A stretch of 64,000 bases of DNA from an uncultured Bacteroidota bacterium (GTDB lineage: Bacteria > Bacteroidota > Bacteroidia > Flavobacteriales > Flavobacteriaceae). The first letter of the stretch is position 1, and each line of letters starts with the position of its first letter. Of the stretch, positions 34,488 through 43,320 are shown in pieces. The translations under genes were made by a program, and so were the position numbers. Location of the stretch: assembly GCA_903842575.1 (NCBI GenBank), contig CAIMMM010000006.1, forward strand, positions 75,456 to 139,455. Direction: 5' to 3'. Below the pieces are notes generated by a model that was given only the letters and a program-made list of their open reading frames with translations, was not told the DNA's origin and made no database searches.

Positions 34488-34922
34488 CTACTTAACTCCA
34501 GTGCTTCCAAATCCGCCTTCGCCACGTGAGGTTTCAGACAATTCTTGAACTTCAATCCATTCGGCGCGTTCGTGTTTGGCAATAATGAGTTGTGCAATTC
34601 GTTCTCCGTTTTCTATAACGAAATCTTCATGGGATAAATTTACTAAAATCACCCCAATTTCTCCGCGATAATCGGCATCAACTGTTCCTGGAGAATTGAG
34701 AACGGTAATGCCTTTTTTGGCAGCGAGTCCACTTCTAGGCCGCACTTGCGCTTCATAACCAATGGGCAACTCGATAAAGAGTCCCGTTTTCACTATCGTT
34801 CGCTCTAATGATTTTAATACTATGGGGGCCAATAGATTTGCCCGTAAATCCATTCCTGCCGAGGCAATGGTCTCGTAATTGGGTAAATCGTGTTGTGATT
34901 TATTGATGATTTTTATGGTCAT
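34488..34922 (-). CDS. dut: Deoxyuridine 5'-triphosphate nucleotidohydrolase
   Basis: A 144-residue dUTPase, trimeric type, which hydrolyses dUTP to dUMP and pyrophosphate. The conserved motifs are [44 protein letters not shown] and the C-terminal GGFGSTG. Length is normal. It overlaps the flippase gene by one base, so a nucleotide-pool gene is embedded in an envelope operon. Confidence 0.96.
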   Translation of the reverse strand: MTIKIINKSQHDLPNYETIASAGMDLRANLLAPIVLKSLERTIVKTGLFIELPIGYEAQVRPRSGLAAKKGITVLNSPGTVDADYRGEIGVILVNLSHEDFVIENGERIAQLIIAKHERAEWIEVQELSETSRGEGGFGSTGVK

Positions 34923-36424
34923 TATTTTGTTGTTCTTTTTATAATTTTAAGTAAGGTTTCTTTTTCATTGTAATAAATGAAGTATAAAAAAATGGATAAT
35001 AATCCGATTTTTATGAAAAAATTTTCTCTAACATAGGGAAGGTAAAATGCAATCGCAGAAAACAAAACGCTTAATGATAAATAGGCGAAAATTCGTTTCA
35101 TGTCATAAGGAATAGGATATTGATTTCTCCCTAAATAATAGGATATAATCATCATACTGCCGTAGGCTGCTATTGTTGCAATGGCCGAACCATAATAGCT
35201 TATTAATGGGATTAATAAAAAGTTTAAGACCAATGTTACAATTGCGCCGACTATAGAAATATAGGCTCCAATTTTGGTTTTATCTATAAGTTTGTACCAA
35301 ACTGACAAATTGGTGTAAATACCCAGAAAGAAATTGGCAAACACGATTAGTGGAACGACTTTCATAGCATCCCAATATGTTTTATTATCCAATAATATCA
35401 GCTTTAATAAATCCGCGAAAACGATAACGCTAAGGGAAATAAATGATCCGAAAATAACAAAATATTTAGTTATTGTAGCATAGGTTTGAGGGGCATTTTC
35501 ATTACTAGCATGGCTAAAAAAGAAAGGTTCAATACCAAGCGAATAAGCGGTTCTAAACAAGACCATGAACAGCCCCAACTTATAACAAGCCGAGTAAGCT
35601 CCAACTTCAGATTTAGCAATACCTGCCGGAAGTAATTTCCCTAGAAGGATTTTATCAAAATGCTCGTTTACCGCAAAAGCTAAACCAGCAATTAAAATTG
35701 GCAAACCATACTGCATCATTCGTTTCCATATCACCTTATCTATTTCCCAATTAATAGTGAAATAATCAGGAGATAAAACAATAAAAGTCAATAAGCTCGA
35801 TATTAAATTAGCAATAAAAATGTAGCCTACCTGAAAGTTATTAATGTAAATGGACGCAAAAGTTCCATCCGGATTTGACTCAGCAAGGTTGGGCAAAAAC
35901 AGTAAAAAGAAAAAATTTAAACCTAAATTAACCGCTACGTTTCCTATTTTTATTGCGGCATAACGCATTGGTCGTTGATGCGCTCTGAGTTTTGAAAAAG
36001 GAATAACCACTAGGGAGTCTAAAACTAAAATCCAGATAGAATAGGTAATATATTGCACATCCACATTGGCGTAAAGCGCTAATGTATTTCTGGATAGCAA
36101 ACCTATAAATAAAAAAACTATTGAACTCCAAAATATAGAAATTGTAGCGGTAGAAACTACTTTTTTCTTATCTATTTCTGAATTGTAAAATCTAAAAAAA
36201 GCCGTTTCAAAACCATAGGAAAGAACTACGTTAAAGAAAACCATCCATGCTAAAACTGTAGTCAAATCTGCATAGTCAGCTCGGTTTGGGAGTACATTAG
36301 TATAAAGACGCACCAAAAAGAAACTCAACATGCGCGGAAGCACCATGGCCAAGCCATAAATGGCAGTTTGTTTGAAAAGATTTTTATATAAACTCAAAGT
36401 GACTTCATTAGTTATTGCAGACAA
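34922..36424 (-). CDS. Polysaccharide flippase, MOP superfamily (Wzx-like)
   Basis: A 500-residue membrane protein with about 12-14 predicted helices across its length, of the lipopolysaccharide/teichoic-acid export branch of the MOP superfamily. It starts with a soluble [33 protein letters not shown] region typical of Wzx-like proteins. It would move lipid-linked saccharides across the inner membrane. It lies six bases after a small lipoprotein gene. The main polysaccharide cluster is 18 kb away, so it may serve a different glycan. Confidence 0.85.
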   Translation of the reverse strand: MSAITNEVTLSLYKNLFKQTAIYGLAMVLPRMLSFFLVRLYTNVLPNRADYADLTTVLAWMVFFNVVLSYGFETAFFRFYNSEIDKKKVVSTATISIFWSSIVFLFIGLLSRNTLALYANVDVQYITYSIWILVLDSLVVIPFSKLRAHQRPMRYAAIKIGNVAVNLGLNFFFLLFLPNLAESNPDGTFASIYINNFQVGYIFIANLISSLLTFIVLSPDYFTINWEIDKVIWKRMMQYGLPILIAGLAFAVNEHFDKILLGKLLPAGIAKSEVGAYSACYKLGLFMVLFRTAYSLGIEPFFFSHASNENAPQTYATITKYFVIFGSFISLSVIVFADLLKLILLDNKTYWDAMKVVPLIVFANFFLGIYTNLSVWYKLIDKTKIGAYISIVGAIVTLVLNFLLIPLISYYGSAIATIAAYGSMMIISYYLGRNQYPIPYDMKRIFAYLSLSVLFSAIAFYLPYVRENFFIKIGLLSIFLYFIYYNEKETLLKIIKRTTK

Positions 36425-36430
36425 AAATAG

Positions 36431-36919
36431 TTAATTTCTTGGTCTTGCTGATGGATAAGCAATAAGTTCTTTTTCTTCGATACCAACAATTTTGTAAAAC
36501 AAATTTTGTTTTTTTGTAGTGTATTCTAGAACCGCTTCATTAGGCAGCAAAGTGTATTTGGGGTTTTTACTAGATGCGGTTTGATCCTTATTCGAAATAT
36601 TATTGTTTAGAAGCAATTCTTTCTTGTTGGATTTTTGATAAAAGTAGGCCGCAATAACTGTGTCATTTAGTTTTTGACAAACCGCAACTTGGTTTTGAAA
36701 ATAAATTTTTTGAGGGATGATTTCACTTGATAATGGTTTTTTAAATTTAATAAAAAAGTTGGTTCCACTTCCCGTAAGTTCTTGTCCTCCAATCCATTTT
36801 TGAAAATAGATACTTTCTATTTCTTGGGGAAAGGCTACCGTTTTTTGTTTTTTTGTTGCGCAAAAGGACATGCATAAAACAACTGCAAAATAAAAATTTC
36901 CTTTAATTAAGTGTTTCAT
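36431..36919 (-). CDS. Putative lipoprotein of unknown function
   Basis: A 162-residue protein with a probable lipoprotein signal (Cys20 in LCMSFCATK). No family was recognised. The body looks beta-rich, with repeated short hydrophobic strands (ESIYFQKW, NFFIKFKKPL, KIYFQNQVAVC). It is the first gene of the flippase-dut-TPR operon and begins 214 bases beyond the atpG stop. Confidence 0.6.
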   Translation of the reverse strand: MKHLIKGNFYFAVVLCMSFCATKKQKTVAFPQEIESIYFQKWIGGQELTGSGTNFFIKFKKPLSSEIIPQKIYFQNQVAVCQKLNDTVIAAYFYQKSNKKELLLNNNISNKDQTASSKNPKYTLLPNEAVLEYTTKKQNLFYKIVGIEEKELIAYPSARPRN

Positions 36920-37027
36920 TATTTTTCTTGTTAAGGCAGCGCTCCTTTGTTTAAAATCGTAATAATTTATATTAAGTTAAGTTCTTTAACTTCCGATCTC
37001 ATTGCTGTGAAATTGGGTTAAAATTAC

Positions 37028-37062
37028 TAAAAAAAGAGGCACGCAATGCGTGCCTCTTTTAA
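37028..37062 (-). terminator. Terminator after the ATP synthase operon
   Basis: AAAGAGGCACGC pairs with GCGTGCCTCTTT around a three-base loop. On the minus strand it is followed by seven T. It lies about 70 bases after the atpG stop and closes the atp operon. Confidence 0.88.
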
Positions 37063-37133
37063 ATAATATTGAATTAAAACCATCCTTTCAATGCTTCGCC
37101 AATTTGAAGATTTGAAAAAACTTTCGTTTTTTC

Positions 37134-37994
37134 TTATCCTTTCAAAGCTTCTGCTCCACCAACAATTTCAAGGATTTCATTGGTAATAGAAGCTTGACGT
37201 GCTTTATTATAAGTCAATTTCAATTGGTTTCTTAAATCCGTTGCGTTATCTGTTGCTTTGTGCATAGCGGTCATGCGAGCGCCGTGTTCCGAAGCAAAGG
37301 AGTCTCTGATGGATTTGTATAATTGGGTACGTAATGATTTTGGAATCAATGTTAAAACAATTTCTTCTTTAGAAGGTTCGAAAATATAATCCCCAGTAGA
37401 AGCTGGTTTATCCGATTTTATTGGAGCCAATGGTAAAAATTGTTCCGTTTGCACGATTTGTGTAGCGGCATTTTTAAATTCATTGTAAACCACTTCAATT
37501 TTATCATAATCACCAGCAACAAATTTATCCGTTAGTGTTTGTGCAATTAGGGATGCATTATCAAAAGTTAAATCATCAAAAATCGGACTTTCATTAGCAA
37601 CAACCGAAAACGTTTTACTTAAAATATCGTTTCCTTTTTTCCCAATAGCAAAAACATCTACTTGTACGTCTGCATAAAATGCAGCACGAAGCTTTACTTC
37701 TTTAATTACGTTGGTATTAAAAGCACCGCATAAACCTCTATTTGAAGTTATTGCTACTAGTAACACTTTTTTGATTTCACGTTGTTTGGTAAATTCTCCT
37801 CCAGCATCTCCATCAAGAGTTGCAGAAAGATTTTGTAATAATTCCGTTAGTTTTTCGGCATAGGGGCGCATTGCTGTAATAGCATCTTGTGCTTTTTTCA
37901 ACTTTGCGGCAGAAACCATTTTCATCGCCGATGTGATTTGCATCGTAGATGAAACGGAAGTAATTCTATTACGGATTTCCTTTAAGTTTGCCAT
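37134..37994 (-). CDS. atpG: ATP synthase F1 subunit gamma
   Basis: A 286-residue central rotor shaft of F1. The N-terminal helix (LKEIRNRITSVSSTMQITSAMKMVSAAKL) and the C-terminal helix (ARMTAMHKATDNATDL) that form the coiled coil are clear. It is the last gene of the operon; the beta and epsilon genes, which follow gamma in many bacteria, are absent. An 80-base spacer with a 7-bp tandem repeat separates it from atpA. Confidence 0.97.
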   Translation of the reverse strand: MANLKEIRNRITSVSSTMQITSAMKMVSAAKLKKAQDAITAMRPYAEKLTELLQNLSATLDGDAGGEFTKQREIKKVLLVAITSNRGLCGAFNTNVIKEVKLRAAFYADVQVDVFAIGKKGNDILSKTFSVVANESPIFDDLTFDNASLIAQTLTDKFVAGDYDKIEVVYNEFKNAATQIVQTEQFLPLAPIKSDKPASTGDYIFEPSKEEIVLTLIPKSLRTQLYKSIRDSFASEHGARMTAMHKATDNATDLRNQLKLTYNKARQASITNEILEIVGGAEALKG

Positions 37995-38003
37995 TTGTTA
38001 TTG

Positions 38004-38031
38004 TTGTTGGTTGTTGGTTGTTGGTTGATGG
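38004..38031 (-). repeat. 7-bp tandem repeat in the atpA-atpG gap
   Basis: TTGTTGG occurs three times, followed by TTGATGG. The 3' unit and the stretch at 38050-38069 (ATCAACCAA and CCATCAAC) are complementary, so the spacer can fold into a hairpin in the mRNA. Confidence 0.65.
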
Positions 38032-38074
38032 CATCGGATTCCGACAATTATCAACCAATAACCATCAACTAAAA

Positions 38075-39652
38075 TTAATTATATTTTGCTGAAATTTCTT
38101 TAGCTGCTTTTTCTAAAACATCGGTAATATCATCAGTGAATTTACCTGCTTTTAAAGCATCTAATGTATCTCTGTTTTTATTATTCAAATATTCGATAAA
38201 GTCTTTTTCAAATTCCTTTACCTTGTTTACCGGAACACTTCTCAATAAGTTTTTAGAACCCGCGTAGATAATAGCAACCTGATCTTCTACTGTATATGGA
38301 TCATTAACTGCTTGTTTCAATATCTCAACGTTTCTTCTTCCTTTTTCAATTACGTTCAAAGTAACCGCATCCAAATCGGAACCAAATTTTGCAAACGCTT
38401 CCAATTCACGGAATTGTGCTTGGTCTAATTTTAAAGTACCCGCTACTTTTTTCATCGATTTAATTTGTGCATTTCCTCCCACACGAGATACCGAAATACC
38501 TACGTTAATCGCTGGACGAACTCCTGAGTTAAACAAATCTCCGTCCAAGAAAATCTGTCCGTCAGTAATCGAAATTACGTTAGTTGGAATATACGCAGAA
38601 ACGTCTCCAGCTTGTGTTTCAATAATTGGCAAAGCGGTCAATGAGCCACCTCCTTTTACAATCCCTTTTAATGAATCGGGTAAATCGTTCATGTTTTTTG
38701 CGATTCCATCATCCGCAATTACTTTACATGCTCTTTCTAATAAACGAGAGTGTAAGTAAAAAACGTCTCCAGGATAAGCTTCACGTCCTGGTGGTCTTCT
38801 TAATAAAAGAGAAACCTCGCGATACGCTACCGCTTGTTTTGATAAATCGTCATAGATAATCAAAGCTGGACGACCAGAATCTCTAAAATATTCTCCAATG
38901 GCTGCGCCTGCAAAAGGAGCATATACTTGCATTGGAGCTGGATCGGAAGCATTAGCAGCAACGATAATGGTATATGCCATTGCGCCTTTTTCTTCTAACA
39001 TTTTTGCAATTCCTGCTACTGTTGACGCTTTTTGTCCAATAGCAACATAGATACAAAATACAGGTTTTCCTGCATCGTAAAATTCTTTTTGATTTAAGAT
39101 GGTATCTATACAAACGGTAGATTTACCTGTTTGACGGTCACCAATAACCAACTCACGTTGTCCACGACCAACTGGTATCATCGCATCAATAGCTTTTACA
39201 CCTGTTTGTAATGGTTCGGTAACGGGTTGACGGAAGATTACTCCAGGAGCTTTTCTTTCCAATGGCATTTCGTATAAGTCACCACCTATTGGTCCTTTTC
39301 CATCAATTGGGAAACCAAGTGTGTTCACTACACGCCCTACCATTTGTTCTCCTGCTTTTAGAGACGCAATACGTTGCGTTCTTTTAGCTGTTGAACCTTC
39401 TTTAATTCCAGTTGACGGTCCTAAAAGTACTACCCCAACATTGTCTTCTTCAAGATTCAAAACGATTCCTTCAAGACCATTGTCGAATTCTACCAATTCA
39501 CCATATTGAACATTTGAAAGCCCATAAACACGAGCAATTCCATCTCCAACTTGAAGTACTGATCCAACTTCTTCTAAAGTAGCACCAGATTCAAATCCTT
39601 CTACTTGCTTTCTTAATATTGCTGAAATCTCAGCAGGTTTAATTTCCGCCAT
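38075..39652 (-). CDS. atpA: ATP synthase F1 subunit alpha
   Basis: A 525-residue subunit with a nucleotide-binding, non-catalytic site. The P-loop GDRQTGKST and the [17 protein letters not shown] stretch are diagnostic, and the N-terminal beta-barrel and C-terminal helical domains are complete. The gene follows atpH after 16 bases. Partner beta subunits must be encoded elsewhere, since atpD is not in the window. Confidence 0.98.
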   Translation of the reverse strand: MAEIKPAEISAILRKQVEGFESGATLEEVGSVLQVGDGIARVYGLSNVQYGELVEFDNGLEGIVLNLEEDNVGVVLLGPSTGIKEGSTAKRTQRIASLKAGEQMVGRVVNTLGFPIDGKGPIGGDLYEMPLERKAPGVIFRQPVTEPLQTGVKAIDAMIPVGRGQRELVIGDRQTGKSTVCIDTILNQKEFYDAGKPVFCIYVAIGQKASTVAGIAKMLEEKGAMAYTIIVAANASDPAPMQVYAPFAGAAIGEYFRDSGRPALIIYDDLSKQAVAYREVSLLLRRPPGREAYPGDVFYLHSRLLERACKVIADDGIAKNMNDLPDSLKGIVKGGGSLTALPIIETQAGDVSAYIPTNVISITDGQIFLDGDLFNSGVRPAINVGISVSRVGGNAQIKSMKKVAGTLKLDQAQFRELEAFAKFGSDLDAVTLNVIEKGRRNVEILKQAVNDPYTVEDQVAIIYAGSKNLLRSVPVNKVKEFEKDFIEYLNNKNRDTLDALKAGKFTDDITDVLEKAAKEISAKYN

Positions 39653-39668
39653 AATTATTTATAAATAA

Positions 39669-40202
39669 CTAGTTACTTAATTCTCTTTTTAATACTTGTA
39701 ATCTGTTGGCAATAGAAGCATTGTATTGCTTATCGCCTATTCTTAAAATAAATCCGCCAATGATGGATGGATCTACAATGTTTTCAATAGTAATTTTTTT
39801 ATTGGAAAGCGTTGCAATTTTTGCTAAAACTTTAGCTTCTAAAGCCGCATCCATAGCAATCGCCGTAGTCACTTTAGCAGTTTCAACATTATTCAATTCA
39901 TCAAATAATTTATTGTATTCCGAAGTAATAGCTCCCAGAATCTCAAATCGTTTGTTTTCGAATAATAAACGGAAAAGACTTGTAGTTACAGCATTTACAT
40001 TTGCAAAAACTTCCAATAAAACCGATTCCTTTACCTCAACTTTTGTTGTTGGGTTTTGAATAAAAGTACTCAATTCTAAGTTTTCTTTTATTGTAGAACC
40101 GATAGTAGTCATATCCTTATTGACCGCTTGAGCAACACCTTTTGAGTTTGCGATATCAAGGATTGCTTTTGCGTAACGAATTGCTGCTCTTGTACTTGCC
40201 AT
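39669..40202 (-). CDS. atpH: ATP synthase F1 subunit delta
   Basis: A 177-residue OSCP-type subunit that links F1 to the peripheral stalk. The N-terminal RAAIRYAKAILDIANSKG helix and the C-terminal VDPSIIGGFILRIGDK stretch are typical. It starts one base after the atpF stop. Confidence 0.94.
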   Translation of the reverse strand: MASTRAAIRYAKAILDIANSKGVAQAVNKDMTTIGSTIKENLELSTFIQNPTTKVEVKESVLLEVFANVNAVTTSLFRLLFENKRFEILGAITSEYNKLFDELNNVETAKVTTAIAMDAALEAKVLAKIATLSNKKITIENIVDPSIIGGFILRIGDKQYNASIANRLQVLKRELSN

Positions 40203-40203
40203 A

Positions 40204-40704
40204 TTAGTTTAGTTTAGCATCACCCAACATTTTCTCAACCAATTTTGCTTGAGCTTCTTTGTTTGATAATTCGTCTTTCAATAATTTTTCAGCGATTTCA
40301 ATAGACAGACTAGAAACTTTTTCTTTCAATTCGGCAATAGCTGCATTTTTTTCGCTGTTGATGGCTGCTTTGGCTTGCTCAATCATTTTTTGACCTTGGA
40401 TTTGAGCATCATTTTTTGAATCAGCAATAATCTTTTCTTTCATTTCACGTGCTTCTTTCAACAAAGTATCACGCTCTAATCTTGCTTCTTGCAAAATACG
40501 TTGGTTATCCGATTGCAAATTTTGCATTTCTTTTTTTGCATTGGCTGCAGAAAGCAAGGCGTTTCTAATTCCGTCTTCTCTTTCATTCACTGCATCCAAA
40601 ATAGGTTTCCAAGCAAATTTTCTTAATAAGAAAATCAATCCTACGAAAATTAAAGTCTGCCAAAAAAACAATCCAAACGAAAAATCATTAATTAACTTTT
40701 CCAT
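40204..40704 (-). CDS. atpF: ATP synthase F0 subunit b
   Basis: A 166-residue peripheral stalk subunit with one N-terminal helix (about 10-28, SFGLFFWQTLIFVGLIFLL) and a long charged coiled coil (30-160). A conserved FAWKPIL sequence follows the helix. It is separated from atpE by a gap holding a strong hairpin. Confidence 0.95.
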   Translation of the reverse strand: MEKLINDFSFGLFFWQTLIFVGLIFLLRKFAWKPILDAVNEREDGIRNALLSAANAKKEMQNLQSDNQRILQEARLERDTLLKEAREMKEKIIADSKNDAQIQGQKMIEQAKAAINSEKNAAIAELKEKVSSLSIEIAEKLLKDELSNKEAQAKLVEKMLGDAKLN

Positions 40705-40745
40705 AATTATATATCTGTTTTAATACTGTATTATTTAATAATAAA

Positions 40746-40778
40746 ACAATAGTTACAACCAACCGTTGTAACTATTGT
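40746..40778 (-). terminator. Strong hairpin between atpE and atpF
   Basis: ACAATAGTTACAAC pairs perfectly over 14 bases with GTTGTAACTATTGT around a five-base loop. It lies just after the atpE stop on the minus strand, followed by a short T run. It may be a partial terminator or 3' stabiliser that raises atpE expression over downstream genes. Confidence 0.65.
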
Positions 40779-40786
40779 AATTTTTA

Positions 40787-40981
40787 CTAGTTTACTGCAA
40801 ACAAAGCTGCGAAACCAATACCTTCAACAAGCGCTGCTGCAATAAGCATCGCTGTTTGAATTTTACCAAAAGATTCTGGTTGGCGAGCAATAGCGTCCAT
40901 TGCTGAACCACCAATTCTACCAACACCAATTCCAACTCCGATAACTACTAACCCTGCTCCAACGATTTTAGGAATTTCCAT
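40787..40981 (-). CDS. atpE: ATP synthase F0 subunit c
   Basis: A 64-residue proteolipid with two helices. The glycine-rich first helix (GVGIGVGRIGG) and E53 in the second helix (AALVEGIGFAAL), the ion-binding carboxylate, are clear. Nothing resembling the Na+-type Gln/Thr ligands is seen, so it is probably proton-driven. It is short for the family. Many copies form the rotor ring, fitting with the hairpin after the gene. Confidence 0.96.
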   Translation of the reverse strand: MEIPKIVGAGLVVIGVGIGVGRIGGSAMDAIARQPESFGKIQTAMLIAAALVEGIGFAALFAVN

Positions 40982-41042
40982 AAAAATATGTATTAAAAAT
41001 TAAACATTCTTTGTTAAGGCATATGGCAAAAGCCATTAGCCA

Positions 41043-42188
41043 TTAGTGATGAGCTTCTTCTTCGTGATGATGCTCTTGTACTGCCGAACCAAAATAAAGT
41101 GCCGATAGTATTGTGAAAATATAAGCCTGTAAAAGGGCAACCAAAATTTCTATCATTGAAATTGCAAATGACAATACAAATGACAAACTGCTTCCTATCC
41201 AACTTTTGAAAATAAACATTAAACCAATTAAACTCATCAATACAAAGTGACCGGCAAACATATTGGCATACAAACGAATCATTAATGCAAAAGGCTTAAT
41301 GATTAAACCCATAAGTTCTATAGGCGCCAAAATGATTTTCATTGGCAATGGCACGCCTGGCATCCAGAATATGTGTCCCCAATAATTTCTATTGGCTGAT
41401 AAGTTTGTAATTAAAAAAGTGACAACCGCCAAACCAAAAGTAACCGCAATATTTCCGGTAACATTGATTCCTAGTGGTGTTAATCCAAAGATATTTAAAA
41501 ACCAGATAAAGAAAAACACGGTCAATAAATGGCTCATGTATTTTTTATAATGCTTTTCTCCAATGTTGGGAATGGCTATTTCGTCACGAACAAACAATAC
41601 AATAGGTTCGAAAAAGCGCCCTGCGCCAGTAGAAATACCTCCGTTTTTGGGAAATGATTTTGCCAAACCCGAAAACAATAAAAACATTAACAACGCTACA
41701 ACCATAATGCTTAGGACGCTTTTCGTAATTGAAAAATCTAAAGGGGCAACATTGGTTGGGTGATGTTCATCGCCGGTTAAAGTTCCTGAAGCATCTGTTT
41801 TATATATTCTTTCGTGGTGTAATTTGTAGAAATTCCCATTGGATTCGGCTACGGCTTCCCCATGATTGAATTTAGAAGAAGAAAAAACCTGTATTCCATT
41901 ATCCCAAAGGATTATTGGCAATGGAAAACCATAATGTGCTCCTGATTCTTTGTCTTCAAAAATAGAAAATTCATGTCCGTCAAGAACGTGGTGATTTTTT
42001 ACTTCCTCAATTTGTTCTCTAATTTTAGCTGTTTCATCTGCTGGTTCTGAAACTTTTTCTTTAGAAACAACTGCAGTTTCAGTAGTTGTTTTAGTAGTAT
42101 CTGAAACCGTGTTTGCGGCGCCAAATAATGGTAGACATGCAATTAAAAATACTATTATAATTCTAAGTGGTTTGTTTGAAAACACCAT
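41043..42188 (-). CDS. atpB: ATP synthase F0 subunit a
   Basis: A 381-residue membrane subunit that forms the proton half-channels. The essential Arg is in LMIRLYANMFAGHF near the C-terminal third. Compared with the ~270-residue E. coli protein, it has a ~100-residue N-terminal extension with a signal-like segment (about 4-25) and a charged, probably periplasmic region, as in other Bacteroidota. It ends in a His/Glu-rich tail (EHHHEEEAHH). Confidence 0.95.
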   Translation of the reverse strand: MVFSNKPLRIIIVFLIACLPLFGAANTVSDTTKTTTETAVVSKEKVSEPADETAKIREQIEEVKNHHVLDGHEFSIFEDKESGAHYGFPLPIILWDNGIQVFSSSKFNHGEAVAESNGNFYKLHHERIYKTDASGTLTGDEHHPTNVAPLDFSITKSVLSIMVVALLMFLLFSGLAKSFPKNGGISTGAGRFFEPIVLFVRDEIAIPNIGEKHYKKYMSHLLTVFFFIWFLNIFGLTPLGINVTGNIAVTFGLAVVTFLITNLSANRNYWGHIFWMPGVPLPMKIILAPIELMGLIIKPFALMIRLYANMFAGHFVLMSLIGLMFIFKSWIGSSLSFVLSFAISMIEILVALLQAYIFTILSALYFGSAVQEHHHEEEAHH

Positions 42189-42305
42189 ATACGTTGAATA
42201 TCTTAATTTTTACTTTCTGAAATTTGGTGCAAAAGTACAATATAAATTATTATATAAAAGTATAAGTTTTATTTTTTTTGGTGGTTTTGTCAATTTAGAA
42301 GACGT

Positions 42306-42704
42306 TTAATGCTTCTTGTTTAAGATTCTAATAGTTACAACTGTTTCTATTGCTAAAAAAACAGCAAATATGATAAAAAAGTTGATTTTCTGAATTGCAA
42401 CATTTGGATTTCCGCTATGCAAAATTGGAGATAAAACAGTATAAGCAATACCCATTTTAATGCACGTGACTAATAGAAAAACATAGCCAACATTTTCATG
42501 GCTTTTGTCTTTTACTTTTATCAAAATATAAAGTATAATTAACGAACAGATGCTGAAAAACCCATATATTGCTTCAACCGAAGTATGGAAGTTTTGAAAT
42601 TTAGGGTTATTGATGTTAAAATAAAAAAATAATTTATGTAGAAGATACGCGAAAATTGCAATTACAATAACTTCTAAAATGGGCTGATATTTTTTTAATT
42701 TCAT
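42306..42704 (-). CDS. DUF6168-like membrane protein in the atp operon
   Basis: A 132-residue protein with about four helices (roughly 8-28, 44-63, 70-92 and 104-127). I recognise it as resembling DUF6168, a Flavobacteriia-specific family. It lies between the AtpZ-like gene (2 bases upstream) and atpB (117 bases downstream), where other bacteria carry atpI. An AtpI-like role in assembly of the c-ring or ion supply is a guess from position. Confidence 0.7.
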   Translation of the reverse strand: MKLKKYQPILEVIVIAIFAYLLHKLFFYFNINNPKFQNFHTSVEAIYGFFSICSLIILYILIKVKDKSHENVGYVFLLVTCIKMGIAYTVLSPILHSGNPNVAIQKINFFIIFAVFLAIETVVTIRILNKKH

Positions 42705-42706
42705 GA

Positions 42707-42943
42707 TTATTCGTCCATTTTGTTTATCTCTTTTAACTGTCGATTGATATTGTAAAAAGCGATAGCAACACCTATAAGCGTTACGATTTTAATAAAAACA
42801 TTATTCGTGTTTGGGAATTTTTGATCGAGCCAATTGCCCAATAGTGAAAAAAGAAAAATAATTATTCCCATTTGTATGGGAATATTAATGAGTAACAACC
42901 ATTTATTATTAGTTCGCTTCTTCGGGTTTTGATTGTCCATCAA
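42707..42943 (-). CDS. AtpZ/AtpI-type membrane protein
   Basis: A 78-residue protein with two helices (about 17-37 and 47-66). The pattern of a basic N-terminus, then GIIIFLFSLLGNWLDQKF and IGVAIAFYNINRQ, is typical of the AtpZ family that accompanies AtpI in ATP synthase operons. Its start overlaps the bactofilin gene by 35 bases. The second Met is an alternative start. Confidence 0.75.
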   Translation of the reverse strand: MMDNQNPKKRTNNKWLLLINIPIQMGIIIFLFSLLGNWLDQKFPNTNNVFIKIVTLIGVAIAFYNINRQLKEINKMDE

Positions 42944-43313
42944 TTGTAATTTGCTTCACATTGGTTTTCATTACGCAACTTGCACTAAAATCAGCACCTG
43001 GTTCAACAGATAGTTTTCCGCAAATAACTTCGCCAATAATACTTGCTTTTGATTTGACATTGAGTATTTCTAAAACTTGTATTTTTCCTTCAAATTTCCC
43101 TTCAATATCCGCACTTTTACATAAAATATCCCCTTTTACGCTTCCTGCTGGACCAATAACGATTTTCCCTTTGGATTGAAAATTTCCTATCAAATGACCA
43201 TCTAATCTAAAGTCGGCAGGCGAATTAATATCCCCTTTTATGCTCGTTCCTTCAACAATTCTATTTGTTTTTCCTAAAAGATCCGTATATGATTTTGGGC
43301 TTTTTTCAAACAT
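42909..43313 (-). CDS. Bactofilin (polymer-forming cytoskeletal protein)
   Basis: A 134-residue bactofilin. Nearly the whole protein is the DUF583 right-handed beta-helix, with repeats such as GDINSPADFRLDGHLIGNFQSKG and GKIVIGPAGSVKGDI. I start at the ATG of MFEKSPKSY; the longer reading frame would overlap the upstream gene. It assembles into filaments near the membrane. It lies 7 bases after sprE and overlaps atpZ, so a cytoskeletal gene joins two other functions. Confidence 0.9.
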   Translation of the reverse strand: MFEKSPKSYTDLLGKTNRIVEGTSIKGDINSPADFRLDGHLIGNFQSKGKIVIGPAGSVKGDILCKSADIEGKFEGKIQVLEILNVKSKASIIGEVICGKLSVEPGADFSASCVMKTNVKQITIDGQSKPEEAN

Positions 43314-43320
43314 TTTGTTA

